Source: Arthrobacter sp. H5
Lineage (GTDB): Bacteria > Actinomycetota > Actinomycetes > Actinomycetales > Micrococcaceae
DNA length: 46,067 nucleotides
Direction: 5' to 3'
Assembly: GCF_000520595.1 (NCBI RefSeq)
Contig: NZ_KI914989.1
Span: 225,312 to 271,378, forward strand
The number at the start of each line of letters is the position of its first letter. The stretch's first letter is position 1. Shown piece by piece: positions 15,068 to 29,090 of the stretch. Made by a program: the position numbers and the translations under genes. Below the pieces are notes generated by a model. It had not been told where the DNA came from and did no database searches. It saw only the letters and a program-made list of their open reading frames with translations.

Positions 15068-18000
15068 TTGGTCGCCTCGAGCACCTCTAATAATGCAACC
15101 GCTACCAGCCAGGTCGACGCCGACGGCGCCGCACCCCGGCTTACATTCGCAAAGATTCACGAACCGCTGGACGTTCCCAATCTTCTTGCCCTTCAAACCG
15201 ACAGCTTTGACTGGCTGGTTGGAAACGAGCGCTGGAAAGCTCGCCTTGAAGAGGCGTTGGCAAAGAACCTCCAAGGCGTGGCAACCACGTCCGGTCTGGC
15301 CGACATCTTCGAAGAGATCTCTCCGATCGAGGATTTCCAGGGCACCATGTCCCTGAGCTTCTCCGAACCGGAGTTCGCCGATCCCAAATACACCATGGCT
15401 GAGTGTAAGGACAGGGACGCCACCTACGCGGCGCCGCTGTACGTCAAGGCCGAGTTCATGAACAACAACACGGGCGAGATCAAGCAACAGACCGTGTTCA
15501 TGGGTGACTTTCCGCTGATGACGGAAAAAGGCACGTTTGTTATCAACGGCACCGAGCGTGTTGTCGTGTCACAGCTGGTTCGCTCCCCGGGCGCGTATTT
15601 CGAGCGCACCGCTGACAAAACCAGCGACAAGGACATCTTCAGTGCGAAGATCATCCCGTCCCGTGGCGCCTGGTTTGAACTGGAGATCGACAAGCGCGAC
15701 CAGGTGGGAGTCCGCCTGGACCGCAAGCGCAAGCAGTCGGTCACCGTTCTGCTGAAGGCACTCGGCTGGACCGAGGGCCAGATCCTCGAGACCTTCGGTG
15801 AGTATGATTCCATCCGGGCCACGCTCGAGAAGGACGCCACCGAAACCCAGGAAGATGCCTTGCTGGACATCTACCGGAAGCTCCGTCCGGGAGAGCCACC
15901 CACGGTTGAGGCTGCCAAAACGCTGCTGGACAACCTGTACTTCAACGCCAAGCGTTATGACCTCGCCAAGGTTGGCCGTTACAAGATCAACCGCAAGCTG
16001 GGCATTGACAAGAACCTTGGCGACAGTGACGCCTCGGTCCTGAACATTGACGACATTGTCGCGATGATCAAGTTCCTGGTGGCCCTGCACGCCAACGAGA
16101 AAACCCTCACCGGCCGTCGTGACGGCGAAGACGTCGAGCTGCGCGTTGAGGTCGATGACATCGACCACTTCGGCAACCGCCGTATCCGCGCCGTGGGCGA
16201 GCTCATCGAGAATCAGGTCCGCACAGGTCTCTCCCGTATGGAGCGTGTTGTGCGCGAGCGCATGACCACCCAGGATGTCGAGGCCATTACGCCGCAGACA
16301 CTGATCAACATCCGTCCCGTTGTGGCAGCTATCAAGGAGTTCTTCGGAACCTCCCAGCTGTCGCAGTTCATGGACCAGAACAACCCGCTCGCCGGACTGA
16401 CGCACAAGCGCCGCCTGTCTGCGCTGGGCCCGGGTGGCCTGTCCCGTGACCGTGCCGGCATGGAAGTCCGTGACGTTCACCCGTCGCACTACGGCCGTAT
16501 GTGCCCCATCGAAACCCCTGAAGGTCCCAACATTGGCCTCATCGGTTCGCTGGCATCCTACGGACGGATCAACACGTTCGGCTTCATCGAAACCCCGTAC
16601 CGCAAGGCTGAGAACGGGATCGTCACCGAACAGATCGACTATCTGACGGCTGATGACGAGGTTGAGCGCCTGATTGCGCAGGCCAACGCTCCGCTTGACG
16701 CAAAGGGCAAGTTCGTTGAGGACATGGTTCTGGTGCGTACCCGTGGAGGCTCCGGCGAGCCTGTGCTCGTCGCGGCAGCCGAAGTTGAGTACATGGACGT
16801 TTCCCCGCGCCAGATGGTGTCGGTGGCAACGGCCCTGATTCCGTTCCTTGAGCACGACGACGCCAACCGCGCGCTGATGGGTGCCAACATGCAGCGTCAG
16901 GCTGTTCCGCTGCTCCGTTCCGAGCGCCCGTTGGTGGGCACCGGAATGGAAAAGTACGCAGCAGTGGACGCCGGGGACGCAGTCACCGCCGCCAAGGCGG
17001 GCGTGGTCAGCGAAGTTTCTGCCGATCTGGTTGCAGTGCTTAACGACGACGGCACAGAGACCAATTACCCGATCATGAAGTTCGCGCGCTCCAACCAGGG
17101 CAACGCGTACAACCAGCGGGTTCTGGTTGCTGAAGGCGACCGGGTCGAGTACAACACGATCATTGCGGATGGTCCGTCCACCGATCAGGGTGAGTTGGCC
17201 CTGGGCAAGAACATGCTGGTTGCGTTCATGTCCTGGGAAGGCCACAACTTCGAGGACGCCATCATCCTCTCGCAGCGCATCGTTTCAGACGACGTGCTTA
17301 CCTCCATCCACATTGAGGAGCATGAGGTTGACGCCCGCGACACCAAGCTTGGTGCCGAGGAAATCACCCGTGACATCCCCAACGTCTCCGAAGAGGTTCT
17401 TGGTGCGCTCGATGAGCGCGGCATCATCCACATCGGTGCCGAGGTTGAGGCCGGCGACATTCTGGTTGGCCGCGTTACCCCCAAGGGTGAAACTGAACTG
17501 ACCCCGGAGGAGCGCCTGCTCCGCGCGATCTTCGGTGAGAAGAGCCGCGAGGTCCGAGACACTTCGCTGAAGGTGCCCCACGGTGAGTCCGGAACGGTTA
17601 TCGGTGTGCGGATCTTTGACCGCGACAACGACGACGAACTGCCTCCCGGCGTGAACCAACTGGTCCGCGTCTATGTTGCACAGAAGCGTAAGATCACGGA
17701 CGGCGACAAGCTGGCCGGCCGCCACGGCAACAAGGGCGTTATCTCCAAGATCCTGCCGATCGAGGACATGCCGTTCATGGAAGACGGAACTCCCGTTGAC
17801 ATCGTGCTGAACCCGTTGGGTGTGCCAGGCCGAATGAACGTTGGCCAGGTCCTCGAGGTTCACCTCGGCTGGGTCGCGAAGCAGGGCTGGAAGATCGAGG
17901 GCAACCCCGATTGGCTCAAAAACCTGCCGAACCTTCCGCGCGAAATCGACACCACCACTGTGGCCACTCCCGTCTTCGACGGCGCCACCGAGGATGAAAT

Positions 18001-18577
18001 TGTTGGGCTGATGAAGTCCACCAACGTCACCCGCGACGGCGATCGCCTCATCGGCGAGTCCGGGAAGGCATGGCTCTTCGACGGACGCTCCGGCGAACCG
18101 TTTCCGGATCCAATCTCCGTTGGCTACATGTACATCCTGAAGCTGCACCACCTTGTTGATGACAAGATTCACGCCCGTTCAACCGGACCGTACTCCATGA
18201 TCACCCAGCAGCCGCTTGGTGGTAAGGCCCAGTTCGGCGGACAGCGCTTCGGTGAAATGGAAGTGTGGGCACTTGAGGCCTATGGCGCCGCCTACACGCT
18301 GCAGGAACTTCTGACCATCAAGTCGGATGACATCCATGGACGCGTGAAGGTGTACGAGGCCATCGTCAAGGGCGAGAACATTCCGGAGCCAGGTGTTCCG
18401 GAGTCCTTCAAGGTGTTGATCAAGGAAATGCAGTCGCTGTGCCTGAACGTGGAAGTCCTTTCCACCGACGGAACAACGATCGAGATGCGTGACTCGGATG
18501 AAGAAGTCTTCCGGGCCGCGGAGGAGCTGGGCATCGACCTTTCAAGGGCCGAGCCGAGTTCTGTCGAGGAAGTGTAA
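15068..18577 (+). CDS. rpoB: DNA-directed RNA polymerase subunit beta
   Basis: 1169 residues from TTG 15068, chosen because GGAAGG (15055-15060) lies 7 bases upstream and the resulting 'MVASSTSNN' start looks native; GTG 15053 in the same frame lies ahead of that site. The rifampicin pocket reads '[20 protein letters not shown]' then '[17 protein letters not shown]', with wild-type Asp, His and Ser at the commonly mutated positions, so sensitivity is predicted. Other landmarks are '[20 protein letters not shown]', '[14 protein letters not shown]', '[17 protein letters not shown]' and the C-terminal '[20 protein letters not shown]'. It forms the polymerase core with RpoC. rpoC follows after 196 structured bases. 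Confidence 0.98.
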   Translation: MVASSTSNNATATSQVDADGAAPRLTFAKIHEPLDVPNLLALQTDSFDWLVGNERWKARLEEALAKNLQGVATTSGLADIFEEISPIEDFQGTMSLSFSEPEFADPKYTMAECKDRDATYAAPLYVKAEFMNNNTGEIKQQTVFMGDFPLMTEKGTFVINGTERVVVSQLVRSPGAYFERTADKTSDKDIFSAKIIPSRGAWFELEIDKRDQVGVRLDRKRKQSVTVLLKALGWTEGQILETFGEYDSIRATLEKDATETQEDALLDIYRKLRPGEPPTVEAAKTLLDNLYFNAKRYDLAKVGRYKINRKLGIDKNLGDSDASVLNIDDIVAMIKFLVALHANEKTLTGRRDGEDVELRVEVDDIDHFGNRRIRAVGELIENQVRTGLSRMERVVRERMTTQDVEAITPQTLINIRPVVAAIKEFFGTSQLSQFMDQNNPLAGLTHKRRLSALGPGGLSRDRAGMEVRDVHPSHYGRMCPIETPEGPNIGLIGSLASYGRINTFGFIETPYRKAENGIVTEQIDYLTADDEVERLIAQANAPLDAKGKFVEDMVLVRTRGGSGEPVLVAAAEVEYMDVSPRQMVSVATALIPFLEHDDANRALMGANMQRQAVPLLRSERPLVGTGMEKYAAVDAGDAVTAAKAGVVSEVSADLVAVLNDDGTETNYPIMKFARSNQGNAYNQRVLVAEGDRVEYNTIIADGPSTDQGELALGKNMLVAFMSWEGHNFEDAIILSQRIVSDDVLTSIHIEEHEVDARDTKLGAEEITRDIPNVSEEVLGALDERGIIHIGAEVEAGDILVGRVTPKGETELTPEERLLRAIFGEKSREVRDTSLKVPHGESGTVIGVRIFDRDNDDELPPGVNQLVRVYVAQKRKITDGDKLAGRHGNKGVISKILPIEDMPFMEDGTPVDIVLNPLGVPGRMNVGQVLEVHLGWVAKQGWKIEGNPDWLKNLPNLPREIDTTTVATPVFDGATEDEIVGLMKSTNVTRDGDRLIGESGKAWLFDGRSGEPFPDPISVGYMYILKLHHLVDDKIHARSTGPYSMITQQPLGGKAQFGGQRFGEMEVWALEAYGAAYTLQELLTIKSDDIHGRVKVYEAIVKGENIPEPGVPESFKVLIKEMQSLCLNVEVLSTDGTTIEMRDSDEEVFRAAEELGIDLSRAEPSSVEEV

Positions 18578-18588
18578 GGCGACATCCG

Positions 18589-18683
18589 GACTTAGTCCGG
18601 CCCCAGCGCCTGGAGAAAGGCGGCTTTAAACTCCGAAGCGAGCTCTGCGAGCGAAGGAGTTTCGTTGCCGCCGTTCCAGGCGC
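18589..18683 (+). promoter_or_regulatory. Nested hairpin element between rpoB and rpoC
   Basis: A small stem CCGGAC-TTA-GTCCGG (18589-18603) is followed by four nested perfect stems: GCGCCTGGA (18606-18614) with TCCAGGCGC (18675-18683); GGCGGC (18619-18624) with GCCGCC (18667-18672); AAACTCC (18628-18634) with GGAGTTT (18656-18662); and GCTC (18642-18645) with GAGC (18649-18652). No T tract follows, so a simple terminator is unlikely; processing, ribosome-stalling relief or partial attenuation are possible. Confidence 0.75.
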
Positions 18684-18773
18684 AGGGCCGGGCACCCGGC
18701 CACCGTCGTCGTAATCCTCACCGCCCCCATCAGACTTCAAGAATTTAGAGAACAAAGAGAGAACAGGGACCAT

Positions 18774-22667
<3,894 letters not shown>

Positions 22668-22687
22668 CGCGTAAGGCAGTCCTGCCG

Positions 22688-22722
22688 GAGAACCCCTGGA
22701 TCCCTGTGATCCGGGGGTTCTC
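22688..22722 (+). terminator. Terminator after rpoC
   Basis: GAGAACCCC-T-GGATC (22688-22702) pairs with GATCC-G-GGGGTTCTC (22708-22722), 15 bp including one T-G pair, with a 5-base loop. No T tract follows, as is common for high-GC actinobacterial terminators. Confidence 0.8.
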
Positions 22723-22756
22723 TGCATTCGTGGACAGTGCGTAACCGATCTTCTGG

Positions 22757-22767
22757 TAGAGTTGACG
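22757..22767 (+). promoter_or_regulatory. Candidate -10 element of the str operon
   Basis: TAGAGTTGACGG starts at 22757; TAGAGT can be a -10 hexamer. The same 10 bases TAGAGTTGAC occur upstream of infA at 42203-42212. TGGACA (22731-22736) is upstream but 20 bases away, longer than normal; TTGACG (22762-22767) could alternatively act as a -35. Confidence 0.4.
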
Positions 22768-22815
22768 GTAATTGTTTGTGTGGCAGTGGATTGGCGTCGC
22801 GAGACGTATCTCCGG

Positions 22816-22946
22816 GTTGTAGGGAACTTGTACAACGAATGCCACATTTTCGCACGCCTACCGTCGTTTCGGCAGCTTCACAGCGTAGGCTCGCCAAACG
22901 ACTGACAACGCGACGCCGGCAGGCATCCTGGCTTTTGTAAGCCGGG
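22816..22946 (+). promoter_or_regulatory. Structured rpsL leader with possible pseudoknot
   Basis: GTTGTA/TACAAC (22816-22821 with 22831-22836). Then GCCTAC (22856-22861) pairs with GTAGGC (22885-22890) while GTCGTTT (22863-22869) pairs with AAACGAC (22896-22902): the interleaved order is that of an H-type pseudoknot or of two alternative folds. A further stem lies at 22927-22946. In enterobacteria S7 represses str mRNA at an intercistronic site; an autoregulatory role here is inference. Confidence 0.5.
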
Positions 22947-23006
22947 TTTCCGTGCGCGGCGGCGTAAGCAGAGATTTTTTCTCGAGACATTACGGAGAAC
23001 TAAGAA

Positions 23007-23381
23007 GTGCCTACTATTAACCAGCTGGTCCGAAAGGGCCGGTCACCTAAGGTCTCCAAGACCAAGGCGCCCGCATTGAAGGGCAGCCCCATGAAACGTG
23101 GCGTCTGCACCCGCGTCTATACCACCACCCCAAAGAAGCCAAACTCGGCGCTCCGCAAGGTTGCACGCGTGAAGCTCAACGGTGGCATCGAAGTAACTGC
23201 CTACATTCCCGGCGTTGGGCACAACCTGCAGGAGCACTCCATCGTGCTGGTCCGTGGTGGCCGCGTGAAGGACCTCCCCGGTGTGCGCTACAAGATTGTC
23301 CGCGGCGCCCTTGACACCCAGGGTGTGAAGAACCGCAAGCAGGCACGCAGCCGCTACGGAGCGAAGATGGAGAAGAAGTAA
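23007..23381 (+). CDS. rpsL: 30S ribosomal protein S12
   Basis: 124 residues, standard length, with GTG start after GGAGA. The decoding-centre loops read '[20 protein letters not shown]' and '[20 protein letters not shown]', so both lysines whose mutation gives streptomycin resistance are wild type and sensitivity at this locus is predicted. S12 monitors codon-anticodon pairing at the A site. It is separated from rpsG by a single base, so the two are translationally coupled, and the rpsG ribosome site lies within the end of this gene. Confidence 0.98.
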   Translation: MPTINQLVRKGRSPKVSKTKAPALKGSPMKRGVCTRVYTTTPKKPNSALRKVARVKLNGGIEVTAYIPGVGHNLQEHSIVLVRGGRVKDLPGVRYKIVRGALDTQGVKNRKQARSRYGAKMEKK

Positions 23382-23382
23382 T

Positions 23383-23853
23383 ATGCCTCGCAAGGGTCCG
23401 GCCCCCAAGCGGCCGCTGGTAGTAGATCCCGTCTACGGTTCACCGTTGGTCACTCAGTTGATCAACAAGGTTCTGGTTGATGGCAAGAAGTCCACCGCAG
23501 AGCGCATCGTGTACGGTGCCCTGGAAGGTGCGCGCGTCAAGTCCGGCGGCGATCCCGTTGCCGCACTGAAGAAGGCTATGGACAATGTCAAGCCTTCACT
23601 CGAAGTCCGCTCGCGCCGTGTTGGCGGTGCAACCTACCAGGTTCCCGTCGAGGTCAAGCCGGGCCGTTCCATGGCTCTTGCCCTGCGGTGGCTTGTTGGC
23701 TACTCGAAGGTCCGCCGTGAGAAGACCATGACGGAGCGTCTCATGAACGAGATCCTTGATGCCTCGAATGGTCTGGGCGCCGCTGTAAAGCGCCGCGAGG
23801 ACACTCACAAGATGGCCGAATCCAACAAGGCCTTCGCACACTACCGCTGGTAG
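23383..23853 (+). CDS. rpsG: 30S ribosomal protein S7
   Basis: 156 residues, standard. It begins '[20 protein letters not shown]' and contains the family signature '[15 protein letters not shown]', '[15 protein letters not shown]' and '[20 protein letters not shown]'. S7 nucleates assembly of the 30S head and contacts tRNA at the E site; in enterobacteria it also represses its own operon. Translation is coupled to rpsL. fusA follows after 42 bases. Confidence 0.98.
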   Translation: MPRKGPAPKRPLVVDPVYGSPLVTQLINKVLVDGKKSTAERIVYGALEGARVKSGGDPVAALKKAMDNVKPSLEVRSRRVGGATYQVPVEVKPGRSMALALRWLVGYSKVRREKTMTERLMNEILDASNGLGAAVKRREDTHKMAESNKAFAHYRW

Positions 23854-23895
23854 TCCGACTCCAACTTCTCCGAATCCAAGAATAAGGGAGACACC

Positions 23896-26010
23896 GTGGC
23901 ACAGGACGTGCTTACTGACCTCAACAAGGTCCGCAATATCGGCATCATGGCGCACATTGATGCCGGCAAGACCACTACCACCGAGCGCATCCTGTTCTAC
24001 ACGGGTGTCAACCATAAAATCGGCGAAACCCACGACGGCGCTTCGACGACCGACTGGATGGAACAGGAAAAGGAACGCGGCATCACCATCACGAGCGCCG
24101 CCGTGACCTGCTTCTGGGACAACAACCAGATCAACATCATCGACACTCCAGGCCACGTGGACTTCACCGTTGAGGTGGAACGTTCACTCCGCGTCCTTGA
24201 TGGTGCAGTTGCGGTGTTCGACGGCAAGGAAGGCGTGGAGCCACAGTCCGAGACTGTTTGGCGCCAGGCTGACAAGTATGAAGTTCCCCGCATCTGTTTC
24301 GTCAACAAGATGGACAAGCTGGGCGCCGACTTCTACTTCACAGTGGACACCATCATCAGCCGCCTCGGCGCCAAGCCGCTGGTTATCCAGCTGCCCATCG
24401 GTGCAGAGAACGACTTCGAGGGTGTTGTTGACCTTGTGGAAATGCGCGCGCTGACCTGGCGCGGCGATTCCAAGGGTGACGTCACCATGGGAGCCAAGTA
24501 CGAGATCGAAGAGATTCCGGCTGACCTCGTGGACAAGGCAAACGACTACCGGGCTCAGCTGCTCGAGGCCGTCGCTGAAGCCGATGACGATCTCATGGAG
24601 AAGTACCTCGCCGGTGAGGAGCCTTCCGTAGCAGAGATCAAGGCTGGAATCCGCAAGCTCACCATAGCTTCGGAAATCTACCCGGTCCTGTGTGGTTCGG
24701 CCTTCAAGAACCGCGGCGTACAGCCGATGCTTGATGCCGTCGTCGCGTACCTGCCCAACCCGCTGGATGTTCCCCCGATGATCGGTCACGATCCCCGGGA
24801 CGAGGAAGTTGAACTGACCCGCAAGCCGAGCACCGAAGAGCCGTTCTCGGCCTTGGCGTTCAAGGTTGCGACCCACCCGTTCTTCGGACAGTTGACCTTC
24901 ATCCGGGTTTACTCGGGTCAGGTCTCCGCAGGTACGCAGGTCGTCAACTCCACAAAGAGCAAGAAGGAGCGCATCGGCAAGCTGTTCCAGATGCACGCCA
25001 ACAAGGAAATTCCCGTTGAGGAAGCCCTTGCAGGCCACATCTACGCAGCTATCGGCCTGAAGGACACCACTACAGGCGACACGCTGTCGGACAGTGCCAA
25101 CCAGATTGTGCTTGAGTCGATGAGCTTCCCGGATCCCGTGATCTCGGTTGCCATCGAACCCAAGACCAAGGGTGATCAGGAGAAGCTGTCCACAGCTATC
25201 CAGAAGCTCTCGGCTGAGGATCCCACGTTCCAGGTTTCCCTCAACGTGGACACCGGCCAGACGATCATCGCGGGCATGGGCGAGCTCCACCTGGACATCC
25301 TGGTGGATCGTATGCGGCGCGAGTTCCGGGTTGAAGCCAACGTGGGTAAGCCCCAGGTTGCTTACCGCGAGACCATCAAGCGCGCGGTTGTCAAGCATGA
25401 CTACACCCACAAGAAGCAGACGGGTGGATCGGGTCAGTTCGCAAAGATCCAGATTGCCATCGAGCCGATGGAAGTTGAAGATGGCGTGCTGTATGCCTTC
25501 GACAACAAGGTCACCGGTGGACGTATCCCGCGCGAATACATCCCGAGCGTCGACGCCGGCATCCAGGATGCCCTCAACGATGGTGTGCTTGCCGGTTATC
25601 CGGTAGTCGGTATCAAAGCGATTCTGCTTGACGGCGCCTACCACGACGTTGACTCATCCGAAATGGCCTTCAAGATCGCCGGCCGCATGGCGTTCAAGGA
25701 AGCCGCACGGATGGCCAACCCTGTTCTGCTTGAACCGTTGATGGAAGTTGAAGTCCGCACACCCGAGGAGTACATGGGTGAAGTAATTGGCGACCTCAAC
25801 TCCCGCCGTGGTCAGATGCAGTCCATGGAAGATGCAAGTGGCGTGAAGGTCATTACTGCCCACGTGCCTCTTTCGGGAATGTTCGGATACATCGGTGACC
25901 TGCGGTCCAAGACCCAGGGACGTGCCGTGTACTCGATGAAGTTCGACAGCTATGCGGAAGTTCCAAAGGCTGTAGCCGACGAAATCATCCAGAAGACGCG
26001 CGGCGAGTAG
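23896..26010 (+). CDS. fusA: Elongation factor G
   Basis: 704 residues with GTG start after AAGGGAGA. The GTPase domain has P-loop '[16 protein letters not shown]', switch II '[20 protein letters not shown]' and '[11 protein letters not shown]'; domains II-V follow, including '[16 protein letters not shown]' (domain IV) and a C-terminal '[20 protein letters not shown]'. It is the canonical translocase and not a tetracycline-protection or fusidic-acid-resistance relative, judged by its place in the str operon and its length. Confidence 0.98.
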   Translation: MAQDVLTDLNKVRNIGIMAHIDAGKTTTTERILFYTGVNHKIGETHDGASTTDWMEQEKERGITITSAAVTCFWDNNQINIIDTPGHVDFTVEVERSLRVLDGAVAVFDGKEGVEPQSETVWRQADKYEVPRICFVNKMDKLGADFYFTVDTIISRLGAKPLVIQLPIGAENDFEGVVDLVEMRALTWRGDSKGDVTMGAKYEIEEIPADLVDKANDYRAQLLEAVAEADDDLMEKYLAGEEPSVAEIKAGIRKLTIASEIYPVLCGSAFKNRGVQPMLDAVVAYLPNPLDVPPMIGHDPRDEEVELTRKPSTEEPFSALAFKVATHPFFGQLTFIRVYSGQVSAGTQVVNSTKSKKERIGKLFQMHANKEIPVEEALAGHIYAAIGLKDTTTGDTLSDSANQIVLESMSFPDPVISVAIEPKTKGDQEKLSTAIQKLSAEDPTFQVSLNVDTGQTIIAGMGELHLDILVDRMRREFRVEANVGKPQVAYRETIKRAVVKHDYTHKKQTGGSGQFAKIQIAIEPMEVEDGVLYAFDNKVTGGRIPREYIPSVDAGIQDALNDGVLAGYPVVGIKAILLDGAYHDVDSSEMAFKIAGRMAFKEAARMANPVLLEPLMEVEVRTPEEYMGEVIGDLNSRRGQMQSMEDASGVKVITAHVPLSGMFGYIGDLRSKTQGRAVYSMKFDSYAEVPKAVADEIIQKTRGE

Positions 26011-26159
26011 TTCGCAGATCGGCTGAGGGAACCACTACCGGGACCCGAAGCAAGCAGTAATTTCATCAAAGTAAAAGCCCCCAGTAGACTTGCATAGGTT
26101 TCAGCCGCGAAAAGCGCGGCTGGAAAGCAAATCTTCTCAAAACGTTCTAGGAGGAACCC

Positions 26160-27350
26160 GTGGCGAAGGCAAAGTTCGAGCGGACTAAGCCGCACGTTAA
26201 CATCGGCACCATTGGTCACGTTGACCATGGAAAAACCACGTTGACGGCTGCCATTTCCAAGGTGCTTTATGACAAGTACCCCACTCTCAACGAGGCACGC
26301 GACTTCGCGTCCATCGACTCGGCTCCCGAGGAGAAGCAGCGTGGCATCACCATCAACATCTCGCATGTTGAGTACCAGACCGAGAAGCGCCACTACGCAC
26401 ACGTAGACGCCCCCGGTCACGCTGACTACATCAAGAACATGATCACCGGTGCAGCGCAGATGGACGGCGCAATCCTTGTGGTTGCAGCGACTGACGGACC
26501 TATGGCCCAGACTCGCGAGCACGTTCTGCTGGCCCGCCAGGTTGGTGTTCCCTACCTGCTGGTTGCACTGAACAAGTCGGACATGGTTGACGATGAGGAA
26601 CTGCTGGACCTCGTGGAAATGGAAGTTCGTGAGCTGCTTAGCGCACAGGGCTTCGACGGCGATGAGGCACCAGTGGTCCGCGTTTCAGGGCTCAAGGCCC
26701 TCGAAGGCGACGCAGAGTGGGTCAAGTCCGTTGAGGAACTGATGGAAGCCGTTGACAACAGCGTTCCGGACCCAATCCGCGACAAGGACAAGCCGTTCCT
26801 GATGCCTGTTGAAGACGTCTTCACCATCACCGGCCGCGGAACCGTTGTTACGGGCCGCGCCGAGCGTGGAACCCTGAAGATCAACTCGGAAATCGAAATT
26901 GTGGGTATCCGCCCGATCCAGAAGACCACGGTCACCGGTATCGAGATGTTCCACAAGCAGCTTGACGAAGCATGGGCAGGCGAGAACTGTGGTCTCCTGC
27001 TCCGCGGCATCAAGCGCGAGGACGTAGAGCGTGGCCAGGTTATCGTCAAGCCGGGTTCCATCACCCCGCACACCGATTTCGAGGCCAACGTCTACATCCT
27101 GGCCAAGGATGAGGGCGGGCGTCACAACCCGTTCTACTCGAACTACCGCCCGCAGTTCTACTTCCGCACCACGGACGTAACCGGCGTCATCACCCTCCCC
27201 GAGGGCACTGAAATGGTTATGCCTGGCGACAACACTGAGATGACCGTTGCGCTCATCCAGCCAATCGCTATGGAAGACGGCCTCGGCTTCGCCATCCGTG
27301 AGGGTGGCCGCACCGTTGGCTCGGGACGCGTCACCAAGATCATCAAGTAA
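26160..27350 (+). CDS. tuf: Elongation factor Tu
   Basis: 396 residues; GTG start with an excellent AGGAGG site 4 bases upstream (after AAAACGTTCT). GTPase motifs are '[14 protein letters not shown]', '[20 protein letters not shown]' and '[11 protein letters not shown]'; domains II and III contain '[18 protein letters not shown]' and '[14 protein letters not shown]'. It delivers aminoacyl-tRNA to the ribosome. A 149-base gap after fusA could hold a separate promoter, as tuf needs high expression; a small stem around GCCGCGAAAAGCGCGGC sits at about 26104-26120. A strong terminator follows. Confidence 0.98.
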   Translation: MAKAKFERTKPHVNIGTIGHVDHGKTTLTAAISKVLYDKYPTLNEARDFASIDSAPEEKQRGITINISHVEYQTEKRHYAHVDAPGHADYIKNMITGAAQMDGAILVVAATDGPMAQTREHVLLARQVGVPYLLVALNKSDMVDDEELLDLVEMEVRELLSAQGFDGDEAPVVRVSGLKALEGDAEWVKSVEELMEAVDNSVPDPIRDKDKPFLMPVEDVFTITGRGTVVTGRAERGTLKINSEIEIVGIRPIQKTTVTGIEMFHKQLDEAWAGENCGLLLRGIKREDVERGQVIVKPGSITPHTDFEANVYILAKDEGGRHNPFYSNYRPQFYFRTTDVTGVITLPEGTEMVMPGDNTEMTVALIQPIAMEDGLGFAIREGGRTVGSGRVTKIIK

Positions 27351-27366
27351 CTCACTTCGAGTTTCT

Positions 27367-27408
27367 GGAGGAAGGGCCCCGCTGCACGTGCAGCGGGGCC
27401 CTTCCTCT
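27367..27408 (+). terminator. Terminator after tuf
   Basis: An almost perfect palindrome centred at 27387/27388: GGAAGGGCCCCGCTGCAC (27370-27387) against its reverse complement (27388-27405), extending to about 20 bp with AG/CT flanks, then CTCTTTGGG. It is the longest stem in the window and isolates tuf from the accessory gene downstream. Confidence 0.9.
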
Positions 27409-27730
27409 TTGGGCATGGGGAAGCAAATTGTGCCGCGGTGCCGTGCTGATAGTGGCCTTGCCTGGTACCGCGGCTCCTGCCCGGTGTCGGTCACGGTGCG
27501 TGCCCGCGGTGGCCGCGCCACTTGTCGGCGGGCGCACCTCATTCCGTTGCCCGCACCCTGAATAGCGGGGGCGTCTGCGGTTTTCGGGTGCGCTCGCCGG
27601 GAACGGGCACGACGACGGCGCCACCCCTTTATGCGCCTGACCGCCTAAGTAGAGCGTGGTGCCCCTGAACTTATCCACATACGCGCATTGAAGCCTCCAT
27701 GACCAACTCCTGCGGGACAGGCTTGTACGC
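27409..27730. other. Gene-free stretch between tuf and the AbiEi-like gene
   Basis: No convincing gene. Open frames here are short and their composition is not coding-like. A perfect DnaA-box consensus TTATCCACA occurs at 27671-27679, 52 bases before the next gene, with no second box near it. Confidence 0.5.
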
Positions 27731-28576
27731 ATGAGCAGAATGAGGGAATTGCGGGCCCATTTGAGGTCCTCGGCCGAGTTGAGCGTTCAGGGCAGGGACC
27801 CGGGGGAGCTCCTGCGTTTGTGCAAATCGGGAAAGCTGGTCCGGGTCCGGCACGGGATATATGCGGAGCGCGAGCTGTGGGACGAGCTGGATCCGTGGGA
27901 TCGGTACCGTTTGCGCATCCTGGCGGTAAACGACACCGCCCGAAATCCGCCGCTGTTTTCACACGAGAGTGCCGCCGTCGTTCTCGATATTCCCATCCTT
28001 GGTATCCCGGCGCGTGTGCACGCGCAGCAGGAAGGCGACCGGGTGGCCCGGTCCCGAAACGATATACGCCGGCACTTTTCCAGTGGGTACGTTCCCGAGA
28101 AGATCAGCCTCGATGGACTCCGGCTAACGGGGTTAAATTCGACGCTGGTGGCACTTGGTGCGGAATCGTCGTTTGGAAGTGGCGTCGTGGCAGTGGATGC
28201 GATGCTGCGTAGGAAACGCACGGATATTGCCGCCATGAGCGACGCCGCGGGATGGATTGGTTCCGGAGCGGTCCGCCAGCGGCTGAACAGGGTTCTCGAG
28301 TTCAGTGATGCACGGTCGCAATCGCCGGGCGAGTCCGCCAGCCGGGCGTACATGCACCTCTTCGGGTTCCCGCCCCCTCAACTCCAGGCCGAGTTCCGCG
28401 ACGAACGGGGGTTCATCGCCCGGACCGATTTCTATTGGCCCGAACTTGGGCTGATCGGGGAGTTTGATGGCCTCGTGAAGTATCAGAAGGCTGAGTACAT
28501 GAAGGGGCGAACCGCTAGCCAGGTGGTTGTCGCCGAGAAGAAGCGTGAAGATCGCCTTCGTGCCAGCCGGTTTTGA
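27731..28576 (+). CDS. AbiEi-type winged-helix / DUF559-like nuclease-fold protein, probably C-terminally truncated
   Basis: 281 residues. The N-terminal part 'DPGELLRLCKSGKLVRVRHGIY' looks like the AbiEi antitoxin winged helix. The C-terminal part resembles a small endonuclease fold of the DUF559/PD-(D/E)XK type, with Glu201, Asp233 in 'FIARTDFYWPELGLIGEFDG', Glu244/Asp246 and Lys250 as possible catalytic positions. The protein stops at 'KKREDRLRASRF', whereas relatives I recall continue with 'LG...VRWTW' and some 30-40 further residues. No continuation is visible in other frames. No toxin partner is adjacent. It splits the str and S10 genes, has its own terminators upstream, and is accessory. 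Function unknown. Confidence 0.75.
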   Translation: MSRMRELRAHLRSSAELSVQGRDPGELLRLCKSGKLVRVRHGIYAERELWDELDPWDRYRLRILAVNDTARNPPLFSHESAAVVLDIPILGIPARVHAQQEGDRVARSRNDIRRHFSSGYVPEKISLDGLRLTGLNSTLVALGAESSFGSGVVAVDAMLRRKRTDIAAMSDAAGWIGSGAVRQRLNRVLEFSDARSQSPGESASRAYMHLFGFPPPQLQAEFRDERGFIARTDFYWPELGLIGEFDGLVKYQKAEYMKGRTASQVVVAEKKREDRLRASRF

Positions 28577-28622
28577 GTGCGTGAACCGGGAAACGGGTGC
28601 GTAGGGCAGGGGAGAGGGTGGC

Positions 28623-28738
28623 ACGTCGGCCGGTGGCGCAGGCTGTGACAGTGTGACACCGCGGCGGTGACAGTGCGGACGCCGGGCAACCCACGCGGGG
28701 CAGAAAGTACGTCGGCCGGTGGCACGTCCGCCGGTGAC
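28623..28738. repeat. Short GC-rich 15-base repeats
   Basis: Two identical copies of ACGTCGGCCGGTGGC (28623-28637, 28709-28723) and one copy differing at two bases (28724-28738), directly abutting the second. They lie just past the truncated AbiEi-like gene. Confidence 0.75.
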
Positions 28739-29090
28739 CGCCCGCGCGTAAGGGAATGTACGACGACGTCGGTCCGCCTGCACCCGATTCGCAATCGCCG
28801 GGGTTATCTGGCAGACTAGGTGAGTTGTTCAAGCGCTTCTGCGCGCGGTTTGAGACGTAGTCCCGGTCAGGATAATGCCTGGTGCAGGGTCGGCGTACGC
28901 CGCGTGGCTTAGCCCAAATATAACCCACCCTTATCCAGCTGGTCTGGAATCGCGGGATGACCATGTAGGGAATCCGCGACACGCCCGAGCGCGGGGGTCG
29001 GTGCCTCGACAGAGTGAGGAACCCGGAATTGTCCGGATTCAGTCTGTTGGAGGAGCGTCACACAACAGGCGCAGACAGAGTACGCACAGG

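Larger units (their letters stand above)
22668..23006 (+). other. Intergenic region: rpoC terminator and rpsL leader
   Basis: No gene is seen. The first 55 bases carry the rpoC terminator. A candidate promoter follows near 22757-22767, then a leader of about 235 bases with several stems: GTTGTA/TACAAC (22816-22836), the interleaved pairs at 22856-22902, and CCTGGCTT/AAGCCGGG (22927-22946). Confidence 0.6.

Noticed and set aside
15569-17245. 558-residue open frame opposite rpoB
   Set aside because: Shadow frame produced by codon bias of rpoB; no start signal or family match recognised.
24184-25644. 486-residue open frame opposite fusA
   Set aside because: Same reason: antisense shadow of a highly conserved coding gene.
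26160-27350. Possibility that tuf or fusA is an antibiotic-resistance paralogue
   Set aside because: Length, motifs and operon place fit the housekeeping EF-Tu and EF-G; no resistance-type context.
27671-27679. Perfect DnaA-box consensus TTATCCACA
   Set aside because: Only one box, with no cluster, AT-rich unwinding element or dnaA/dnaN neighbours; the near match at 34645-34653 lies in a terminator loop. Not an origin.
28623-28738. CRISPR-like repeats
   Set aside because: Units are 15 bases, only three, without uniform spacers, and no cas genes nearby.
28133-28783. Minus-strand open frame spanning the repeats after the AbiEi-like gene
   Set aside because: Pro/Arg-rich composition, overlaps the 3' half of the plus-strand gene and has no ribosome site.
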